Of a stretch of DNA of 24,701 bases, positions 1-7,900 are shown piece by piece. The translations under genes were made by a program, and so were the position numbers. Location of the stretch: positions 1 through 24,701 of the forward strand of contig JALLAZ010000086.1 in assembly GCA_036939755.1 (NCBI GenBank), written 5' to 3'. Each line of letters opens with the position of its first letter. The first letter of the stretch is position 1. The stretch comes from Stephanodiscus triporus (Eukaryota; Bacillariophyta; Thalassiosirophyceae; Thalassiosirales; Thalassiosiraceae). The notes under the pieces were generated by a model. The model worked only from the letters and a program-made list of their open reading frames with translations, did no database searches and was not told the origin of the DNA.

Positions 1-359
1 GTGGCACTCAAGTAAGCACAAACCGTCTTAAAAATGAGGCAATCTGGGATAAGAAAGCTTTGTATTTCCAGATCCCAGAGGGGAAAAAGTTGATCGGCGA
101 TTCAGGCTACAAAGGTGAGCCATCTAAAATCTCAACATCTGTGGACGAGCATTCAGACAAGGTAAAGGAATTTTTTGCTCGAGCAAAATCACGGCAAGAG
201 ACTATCAACACTAGGTTGAAGTCTTTCAACATTCTCAGTGGTCGTTTTCGTCATGGCAAGGGCGCAGAGAACAAGCTAGAGTCTCATCAAAGAGTCTTCG
301 AGGCTGTTTGTGTTCTGGTGCAGTACGACTTAAAGTTCCATCCACTAATGGAAGTATAG
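1..359 (+). CDS. DDE-superfamily transposase, C-terminal part (cut by window edge)
   Basis: The reading frame is open from base 3 to a stop at 357-359, so the N-terminus lies outside the window. The visible ~118 residues contain a GDSGY motif followed 33 residues later by the glutamate of RQETINTRLK. After that comes F.IL..RFRHG. This layout (D, about 32 residues, E, then a basic helix) fits the end of the catalytic core in Harbinger/IS5-like DDE_Tnp_4 transposases, which cut and rejoin DNA. The visible part is intact and has no stops. Neither the terminal inverted repeat nor the target duplication of the element could be identified after the stop. Whether the whole copy is functional cannot be judged. 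The family assignment rests on the motifs alone. Confidence 0.7.
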   Translation, partial: GTQVSTNRLKNEAIWDKKALYFQIPEGKKLIGDSGYKGEPSKISTSVDEHSDKVKEFFARAKSRQETINTRLKSFNILSGRFRHGKGAENKLESHQRVFEAVCVLVQYDLKFHPLMEV

Positions 360-601
360 CTATAGTTTATTTATAGTAGGAGTTATACTCTCTTTCCCCT
401 CACAATCGAGCGCCCAATGAATGCGACGCGCTGTCACGGCGGCGCCGTCGATGTTGTCCCGATCGTCGTCGAGGCAGTCACGTCTTCGGAGCGCCGCAAA
501 CATCCATCATCGTAATCATATTCCCTTCCCCCCCCCTCCACATACATGTCGTGCCAGTTATCATAAGCGCTTGGCGAAGACTGCGACGATGGATGCAACG
601 A

Positions 602-1374
602 TTAGCGTTTCGCGATCTCCTCCGGCTCCAGCCGCCTCTGCAGTCGTTTCCTCGTCTCCTCGTCCCCGGTCTTGTACGCGACCGCCATCTCGTGACGCAG
701 ACGCGCCTGGTTCTTCATCTCCTCCCTCTTCTTGGCGGTCATCGCGTACTGCACCACCCTCAGTTCCTCGAGTTTCCTCTTCCTCGCTCGCTCGGCCATC
801 TCCTCCCTGTGCCTGAGCTCGTCGAGAGCGGCGCATGCGACGCCCCCCCCCCTCCCCTCCCTCCCCCCCCGGCCTTCGCCATCGCCGTCGCCTCCGCCTC
901 TCGCTTCTTCCGCGCGTATTCCTCCATCTGCCACTTGTCATAATCGTAATACTTCACATGCGGCATCGTGGCCGTGTCGTAATCCTCGGCGTACTCCGCG
1001 AAGTACCCCATCAACTCGTGTCGAGGGCCGTTGAAGTCCGGCATGCCCTTGACCTCCGCGAGCCATCGCTCGAATGACGATTTGACGCGCGAGTTCGATT
1101 GCAGGTCGGAGGGGTTGATTATGCCATACTTCCCGAAGACCGCCGCGGTCGCAGTCGTCGTCATCGCGGGCGTCAACGACAACGACGACGACGACGACGA
1201 TGACATGGCCTGGACGGCGGCGCCGTCCCCATTGGCGGCGGCGCCCCCACGTTTCCTCTTCGCGACGACCCTCTCGAGCGCGACCCGTTCGTTCTCCGAG
1301 AGGGAGGAGGAGGAGTAAGACGCGGCGGAAACGTCGTCGTCGTCGTCGTCGCGGGATTTGGAAGACCGTTTCAT
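602..1374 (-). CDS. Lys/Glu-rich conserved protein of unknown function, apparent frameshift
   Basis: Two overlapping minus-strand frames together make one coherent protein of about 255 residues. The first frame runs from the ATG at 1374. It has an acidic/serine-rich N-terminus and then a conserved-looking block: FGKYGIINPSDLQ, FERWLAEVKGMP, EYAEDYDTATMPHVKYYDYD. The second frame ends at the stop at 602-604 and supplies a charged helical C-terminus (ELRHREEMAERARKRK, AMTAKKREEMKNQARLRHE). The frames must switch inside a G/C homopolymer at about 843-873, where the 10-C run at 843-852 would need one base more or two fewer. The WLaEVK / EDyntATmPhkKYY pattern resembles a eukaryotic family of charged, probably nuclear proteins, but I cannot name it. 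The frame stays open upstream of the ATG through a His/Arg/Lys-rich stretch (to about 1520), so the true start may lie in an upstream exon. Confidence 0.6.
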
Positions 1375-1582
1375 CTCCCCCTCGCGTCCATCGCGACGAT
1401 GATGGTGCTTCTTCTTCTTTTCCCCGCCGCGATGCTTCTTCTTCCTCTTTTCCCTCCCGCGATGGCGATGAAGGCCGTCACCACTGCGTTCCCGCGATCC
1501 GGACCATGTGACGACATGTGAGTTTTTTCACAATGCCGAAACCTTAATTTGTCTATTATTATGAAAGATTGGGGAATGGCGC

Positions 1583-1670
1583 GATATCGCCGTTTGCGAT
1601 ATCGGCGATATCGCCGATATCGTGCGATATTGCACGATATCGGGCGATATCGGGCGATATCGCCGATATA
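1583..1670. repeat. Cluster of GATATC palindromes at ~10-bp spacing
   Basis: Seven exact GATATC hexamers start at 1583, 1598, 1607, 1616, 1636, 1646 and 1656. Variants GATATT (1626) and GATATA (1665) fill the rhythm. From 1598 onward the steps are 9, 9, 10, 10, 10, 10 and 9 bp. Flanking bases are mostly GC/CG (GCGATATCGC). The cluster lies upstream of both the minus-strand gene (start 1374) and the plus-strand GST gene (start 1930). It could be a shared regulatory element, a recombination-prone palindrome cluster or a simple tandem expansion. The pattern is certain; the function is not. Confidence 0.9.
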
Positions 1671-1929
1671 AACCTTCTAAGTCGTGACTGAAGCGACTGT
1701 CCGATCTCGATGGTTTTGGACTATCATCTGGCTAAACCGGAACAGTTTTTTGGTTGAGGTGTGTCAACAAGTTCCAGCAGAAGTTCCACTCCGGAGATCC
1801 GGATCTTTCGCGAGACGTGTTTCTTCCTGGGGCAGGAATCATATGGCGGGAAAAAAAAACACTTTTCCACCAGTCTCTTGGGACAGAAAGTAGTCCTGCG
1901 CTCACATCTTAAATCTACCTCTCCCAACC

Positions 1930-2865
1930 ATGCCCGGTAATGGTGCGGAAGGAAACGGCGCGGGGGGCGACGCCCCCCTCCATCAGACGAAGAAGCAGCG
2001 CACGATCGCGGACGGCGGCCCTATCGATCATGAGTGGACACCCCCCGAGAAGGTAGAAGAGCTATTCGCCAAGGCCGGCGGGAACCGCTTCGCGAGCATC
2101 AACCAGCCAACGAGCGGCGCTCGCGCCGAAGTCCCGCTGCCCGACACCGACAAGCGCGTGCAGCTGTACTCGCTGAGCACGCCGAATGGCATCAAGGTAG
2201 GCATCCTCCTGGAGGAGCTCGGGGTGGATTACGACGCGCACAAGATCAACATCATGAATTGCGAACAGTTCAACTCCGGCTTCGTGAATGTGAACCCGAA
2301 CAGCAAAATCCCCGCGGCGATCGACAAGGATGGGCCGGGCGGCGAGCCCATCCATCTCTTCGAGTCTGCGGCGATCATGACGTACTTCGCCGACAAGATG
2401 GACAGGTTCAATTTTTCCGCGAACGCTCGAGCCAGGCAGGAGATGATGCAGTGGATCTTCTTCCAAATTGCAAACCAAGGACCGACGACTGGAAATTTCG
2501 GCCACTTCTTCGTTTACGCCCCAGAGGACAAGTGCGAGACGAGGGAGTACGGCGTGGCCCGATACGGCATGGAAGTGCAACGCATATGCGACGTCATGGA
2601 CAAGCACCTGGAGGGGAGGACGTACTTCGTCAATGAGGAGTACTCCCTGGCCGATATGGCGCTCTTCCCCTGGTTCGACCAGTTGCGAAAGGGCTATGTG
2701 CACAAGAGCGGCATCGCCGCGGCCACTTTCCTATCGGTTGACAAATACAAGAACCTCAACAGGTGGGCCGACGAGCTGCTAGGGCGGGAGGCGGTACAGA
2801 GGGGGATCACGGTGTGTAGCTGGGAGCACGAGAACACAAAACCATGGTTGAAGTCGGAGCTTTGA
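1930..2865 (+). CDS. YghU-like (Nu-class) glutathione S-transferase / disulfide-bond oxidoreductase
   Basis: This is a single-exon gene of 311 residues. The N-terminal arm (WTPPEKVEEL at ~36-45, INQPTSGA at ~57-64) precedes a thioredoxin-fold domain, as in bacterial YghU. The glutathione-site motif TPNG lies at 84-87, the cis-proline loop NSKIP at ~124-128, and the gamma-glutamyl-binding ESA at 145-147. The all-helical C-terminal domain follows (FGHFFVYAPE, YSLADMALFPW). YghU-type enzymes bind two glutathiones and act as disulfide reductases or organic peroxide reductases; that activity is inferred here. The first ~30 residues are Gly/polar with a KKQR patch and do not look like a signal or transit peptide, so a cytosolic protein is likely. 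E. coli YghU is slightly shorter (about 290 residues). The ATG at 1930 is preceded by CCAACC and starts the only long frame here. The family is close to certain; the substrate is unknown. Confidence 0.93.
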   Translation: MPGNGAEGNGAGGDAPLHQTKKQRTIADGGPIDHEWTPPEKVEELFAKAGGNRFASINQPTSGARAEVPLPDTDKRVQLYSLSTPNGIKVGILLEELGVDYDAHKINIMNCEQFNSGFVNVNPNSKIPAAIDKDGPGGEPIHLFESAAIMTYFADKMDRFNFSANARARQEMMQWIFFQIANQGPTTGNFGHFFVYAPEDKCETREYGVARYGMEVQRICDVMDKHLEGRTYFVNEEYSLADMALFPWFDQLRKGYVHKSGIAAATFLSVDKYKNLNRWADELLGREAVQRGITVCSWEHENTKPWLKSEL

Positions 2866-3232
2866 TTCGGAGTGCTCTAATAACGAACATTGTTCTACAA
2901 CTAGGTTGTGCTCTCACTAAGTTATTTACCCTGAACAGATTACTATCGCAGCCATTGATGTCGCTACTGCTGCTGGTGATGCTGGTGGAGGTGGTTCTAC
3001 CAACTTCACATCGTGGAATTACGTCGTTGCTGGGCAGCAAGAGCCATGTTGATATCGATGGAACTTCGAACAAGATTGTTGAATGTAGATCATTATTGGA
3101 AAGATGAATTTTATTGTTATTTTGATAATCGGTAAATCTCAGCCTGGGGGCTTGATGACTGAACATAGTTGTGAGTACAAAGAACATGCTTACATAGATA
3201 GTTATTACCACAAAACGGACGTAATTCTCTAT
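2866..3232. other. Convergent intergenic spacer, no gene seen
   Basis: This spacer lies between the stop codons of the GST gene and the TBL-like gene, which point toward each other, so it should hold both 3' UTRs. A leucine/valine-rich plus-strand frame overlaps the GST end, but it has no family motif and lacks the coding character of its neighbours. Confidence 0.6.
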
Positions 3233-4447
3233 TTATAGCGAGAACACTTCAGCCCAATACATGTCAAGATAAATATTGATCGCGGCAGAGTTCATGCAGA
3301 AATGCAAGCAGTCATGATCAGGTGAAGGATGGGCATGAACACTTTGCATCAAGGGTTCCCGAGCATCGATGACCTGGACAATAATCTCTTTTTGCTGTAT
3401 CAAGGACAGCGACACATTCCACAATTTTGGCGCAAGTTGCCAGCCATAAGAGTTTGGAATCTTATCCACACTGAATGGTTCGGGCGCACTCTTGTTCGCG
3501 CATTTTGTCCCAGTTTGGCCAAGCACAAAAACAGTCTTTGTTTGCCGTGATACCTTCGAAAGGAACACATTCATAGCGTCGTAGTACACTTTTGGTATCA
3601 TCCTTGATACCCAATCAAATGGACTAGACGAAGAATTCAGCACCCGTGGAAGACCAGGAAACCACGCAATACTTTGGACGAATGCCAAATCGAATTCGTT
3701 AAACTCGGCAATCATCTCGTCAAGAAGGAGACATGAGCTGTCGCCATGACCTCGTAGATGATGATCAAGAGTAAAGTTGCCTTCGTGGTAGACCCTCGTT
3801 GCCATAGATCCCATAAAACGGTGACAAATGGTGATGTTGCCAATCGCATCAAGCATGCATACCCGTCTTGAAGAACATGTGGATCCTGTCTTCTCCCACT
3901 TGACTTCATTGTGCCCCAAAGTCCAAACCAAAGCTTGAACTTGTTGACGAACCAAGCTCGATCCGACAAAAATGATGCGACTATTTCTCATGTTCCTGCG
4001 AAATCCATCCACATCGAATCTTGGATAGTGCTTGTTGTTTCTGTCTTTGTAGACCCAGTTCGTCAAGTTTGAACGGCAGTACTTGTCGGTCTTAATGCAA
4101 TCTCTCTGATCGATGAAGCTAGCCATGCACGCCTGCGGAGAAAATACGTAGGGTGGTGTGTTGTGTTCGTCATATTCCCAATGGCCGCCTTGCACACCAC
4201 CAATGATGCTTTGATTCGTAGGTAGTGTGGTTGGCACCGATAGCTCCGCATTTCTTTTTGGTGATCGTAAACTCTTTCTGTTTGATACAGCCAATGTGAG
4301 TCCCTGCCTAAGGGAAGAGAACTCAAGATTTGGGGCAGTAATGAGAACAATCATGACCAAGATGGCAATGGTAAGTTTAAATGAAGCTATGGCATAGCCG
4401 ACAGTCATTCGCTTTTCAGCATAGGCAACAGAGGGGATGATAGACAT
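3233..4447 (-). CDS. TBL/PC-esterase-family Golgi O-acyltransferase-like protein
   Basis: This is a single-exon gene of 404 residues. An N-terminal hydrophobic segment (~24-38, LTIAILVMIVLITAP) preceded by lysine and arginine suggests a type II Golgi membrane anchor. A Cys-containing region follows (QACMASF ~105-111, DCIKTDKYC ~116-124). At ~159-168 is FVGSSLVRQQ, the position of the family's FVGDSLxRxQ nucleophile motif. Near the C-terminus DCLHFC (379-384) matches the DxxH pair that completes the triad. Known relatives (plant TBL/ESK1, fungal and animal Cas1-like) O-acetylate polysaccharides in the Golgi. Several NxS/T sequons fit a lumenal domain. The aspartate of GDS is serine here (GSS, 162-164), while the following serine and the DxxH are kept, so activity is uncertain. 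The acceptor glycan cannot be inferred. Confidence 0.78.
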   Translation of the reverse strand: MSIIPSVAYAEKRMTVGYAIASFKLTIAILVMIVLITAPNLEFSSLRQGLTLAVSNRKSLRSPKRNAELSVPTTLPTNQSIIGGVQGGHWEYDEHNTPPYVFSPQACMASFIDQRDCIKTDKYCRSNLTNWVYKDRNNKHYPRFDVDGFRRNMRNSRIIFVGSSLVRQQVQALVWTLGHNEVKWEKTGSTCSSRRVCMLDAIGNITICHRFMGSMATRVYHEGNFTLDHHLRGHGDSSCLLLDEMIAEFNEFDLAFVQSIAWFPGLPRVLNSSSSPFDWVSRMIPKVYYDAMNVFLSKVSRQTKTVFVLGQTGTKCANKSAPEPFSVDKIPNSYGWQLAPKLWNVSLSLIQQKEIIVQVIDAREPLMQSVHAHPSPDHDCLHFCMNSAAINIYLDMYWAEVFSL

Positions 4448-4957
4448 GTTTCGAAGAATGTGTGCTTGATGCAGCAGATGTGAGGAAGCGCCGCTCCTTC
4501 GGTGACAATGAAAAGTAACCTGTCCAATTCCATAAAAAAATCAGGTCAACGTCAGAAAACACGGTTCTGTTCATTCGTGACGGAAGGGAAATGTCCGCGC
4601 GCCATGTACTCTGCATTCGTGACACATAGGAGAAACACACTTCACCTGACGCTCGCGGCACTTGCCTCATCCGACGCAGTGGGATTACAATCGAGCGATG
4701 AAACTTGGCATCACGGGCAGAATATCCACTCCGAGGCACACTAACAGGTCTCTGGGCCCTTGCACCTATCTCATTAGGCTGATAGAATGAGGACTGAGTC
4801 AGTTGCATACAGCCGAGAGTATCACCAGGATTTGTAGAGTGCACCTAGAATTTATTTACTTAACAAGTATTTCATTAAAGACTTAATTGTGCAGGTACAT
4901 ATAACACATCCAGCCAAAGTCAACTAATTTGCCAGACAATGTCACAAACACTCAACA
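4448..4957. other. Spacer between the TBL-like gene start and the myosin end
   Basis: About 510 bp separates the two minus-strand genes. It should contain the 3' UTR of the myosin gene and the promoter of the TBL-like gene. A 142-codon minus-strand frame (4844 down to 4416) overlaps the TBL-like start but shows no domain, and its composition does not suggest a real gene. Confidence 0.5.
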
Positions 4958-7900
4958 CTACCCAAGCTTCATTTGCGCAAGGACATTCATCTTTTCGCCT
5001 GAATGGAAGGTGGAAAAGCATTGCGTGAATGTTAGCTTAGTGATAATGCCCGGACTTTCAACCATCGATGCCATAGGCAGGTAAAGATGAGGTCGATTGC
5101 AATGAAGTACGTAATTCAACACCAAGAAACAGTTTCTTTCAACTTACACTCCACTTGCACAAGTCGTTGGTTCAGACGGTCGTTGTTATCTCTCAAATCT
5201 TCGTTTTCCATCAATAAGGTCTCCAGTTTCTTACTCAGTTGCATGATCAATTTTGAGTCATTGGCCTGAGTCTTATCTTTCTCAGCGCATACAGCCATAG
5301 ATTGCTGAAGTTTCCCCCGCAATGTTAAAAGCTCATCTTCTTTCTCCTTTATGTCATTGCTTCCTTGAAGCATGGTGAGAAGAAGACGGTCATAACCCTC
5401 TCTCTCATTGTTAATAAGATCATGAATATCGGCAAGAGGTACCATGATGTCACGTCCTTTATTGCTCATGAATGGATTTGGCCCAGCATTTGTGTGAGCG
5501 GCACCTGGCATTCGTCTTGCGTGTTGGACTGCAGCGGGAGTTTGAATGTGGGATATGCTGACTCCCTCGTGAACTTGCAAGTCGGCTAGGATCCCACGAA
5601 GGCCATTTAGAAGATCATTACGTGTTGATCGAGCCTTAACCCGGAGGAAGTAGGACCTCGACGACGCCATAGGCGTCGCTGTTGCTTTTATTGTCAAAAA
5701 AAGGCTGCTCTGCATGTTTTCCGATTTTACCTTAGACGAAGCTCCCTTTTTGTTGGTTGATGATGGGAGCTCCGCGTGATCAAAGCCTACGCATCCTGCC
5801 TTAACCTCCAGGATATCATTCAAGGGCAATGGATCGTGAGCTGCCTTGTCACGTTTTCTCCCCAAAGCCTTGCTCAAATATCCACCAGCTGAATTGAATG
5901 TCAAGACAGTCTGCACAAGCAAATCACCCCGGCGATGGAGCTTTAACGTCATAGAGCTCGATTTTATCACAAATTCCTCTCCCGATGAACCACCAACCTC
6001 AGAAGTTTTATTCAGCTGCCACAAAGTGACATCAATACCTTCCTCCAACAAAGAGTAGAACTTCTTAACCTTCGTCTCAAACACACGAACCTCGTCGCTG
6101 TGAAAGTGTTTGATTTGTTTGAAATCGGTTGATTGGTCAGAGAAATATTGAACATTGTTTAAGATTGAGTTTGAAGCCGCAGCGAAAAACTGGCTCTACT
6201 CACCGAAGGCCCTCTTCTCTCTCCTTTCTGCTTGTGACATCGTGTTTCCATCCAACACCTACAACCTCTGGTGCCGCATCCTGGCTTTCCTCGCCAATGA
6301 ATCCTCTTGTGATCATCGGGAAATATTCGCTTATCATAGATTTCTGCGCATCCAACTTTCCACGCGCATCCACCGGTCGTTCGATTGGTGAAGCTTTCTC
6401 AACAGGTGCACTGTTGTTAGGGTGTCGCAGTAAACAAACACAAGTCGCCAGAAACAAGCCTTAGATGTAGTCATGCAAATATTATATGAACGGTGTGTAA
6501 ATAACATATATGCTGAATTTTGCCCGACTCCAAGTCAGCGAAAAACAGGGATTGCTCGATCGAAATGAACATTCTACAAGCAATCTCCTTTTTCGTGATT
6601 TTATTGCCAACCTACGCAAACAACAAATGATCAAAATCAGAGGCCCCCGCAAATGTTGCGTGGCTAGGACTGAACGAGTCACCTAGCGCAATCAACGCCA
6701 TTCTGACATGATTAACGCCATTGTGGTGCAAGCGAAGAATGTTGCCAATCCCGAAGTACAGAGCAATGATAGCAAACGCCAGCAGGAATACAAGTCTAAA
6801 ATGTATATGCCGAACAGGGAAAAACATGGACAGTGAGAACAATCATGTGTTTACCATTCCGTTTCCCTGTGGAGGGATGGAAGATTTGTTGTCGATCATT
6901 GGCACGAAAGAAATGCTTTCTACGCCTACGAGCAAAGCTGATTCGTCCCATGCCATACAGCTGCAATGGAATGATAAAACACACTCGACTCCACCGCCCT
7001 CATAGACAAAGGCTTAACCGACAAAAACATGACGTACCGTGTCTCTGGTTCCAAGTCACTTTGCTGATAGTCACTTCCAGATATTTCGCTGAGATTGTCT
7101 GAAATGTCAGTTGATGCAGTGAAATCCGCCATGCCCTTGTCTGCGATAACCGCCCTAAGGTGCTTCACCTCTGATTTTGCTGCACGGCCAATTCTTCGCT
7201 CCTGGTCCAGCTGCTCTTCCAGCCTTGCAACTTGCGCGCGATGCATAGCTAGGGCTTCGGGGGTGATTGTTTGTCCGATAACCACGGCATCCACAAGTGG
7301 TTCGGTTGGGACAGCAGCGCCAGCAGACACTGCTCTGGAGTGTATTTTTGACACTGTGTCTTCGACACCAGCACTAGATAATGCTCTGGTGTGCGTTTTT
7401 GACACCGGCCCCCCTGGACTCGATGGGGCCCGTGAAACCATTTCCTTCTGATACTGGAGGTCCTGGGAGAGCCTTTGATTGCTACTCCTCTGAACGTTCA
7501 GATCGTTCTCCAACTTCCTCACGTTCTCCTTCTCGTTCGCCAATTCCACCTCTAGTTGCTTGATACGAGACTCCAAACGATCAATTTCTTTCTGCTTCTC
7601 AGCTATAGCCTTCTCACTTTGAACTTTGCCCGCGTCGCTGGCTGCCTGCGCTTGCAACATGGCCTTGAGACTTGCCATCTCCATCTTAAGCTTTTCGTTA
7701 TTCTCCTTGAGCTTGCCCAAGTCTTTCTGTTCATGCTTAAGTTGAGCGAATATCTTCTTTGCAACTTTTCGTCGTAAGCAGCATTGCAGCGCAATTGTAG
7801 CTGATTTGAGCTTTCTGTATGCACTCTTGCGGACTTGCATGCGGCGATAGGACTGAACCTTCGTGGCAGCGTTGACCTTCCGAATGGCACGTCCGCGATA

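Noticed and set aside
838..870. A mini-intron to explain the frameshift at the C-run
   Set aside because: The only nearby GT...AG pair on the minus strand would be about 29 nt, too short for a spliceosomal intron here; a homopolymer indel is simpler.
421..943. Plus-strand Pro/Ser/Arg-rich frames
   Set aside because: They are antisense to the charged C-terminus of the 602-1374 gene and have low-complexity composition.
2844..3107. Hydrophobic plus-strand frame after the GST gene
   Set aside because: It starts inside the GST coding region, has no domain, and lies where the 3' UTRs are expected.
4416..4844. 142-codon minus-strand frame upstream of the TBL-like gene
   Set aside because: No motif, overlaps the TBL-like start in another frame, and the composition is unlike the neighbouring genes.
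4958..7037. The tail exons might be a separate gene next to the myosin
   Set aside because: Splice sites at 7037/6411, 6203/6098 and 5147/4999 keep the frame in every step and end at a clean stop, and no start codon context is seen for a separate gene.
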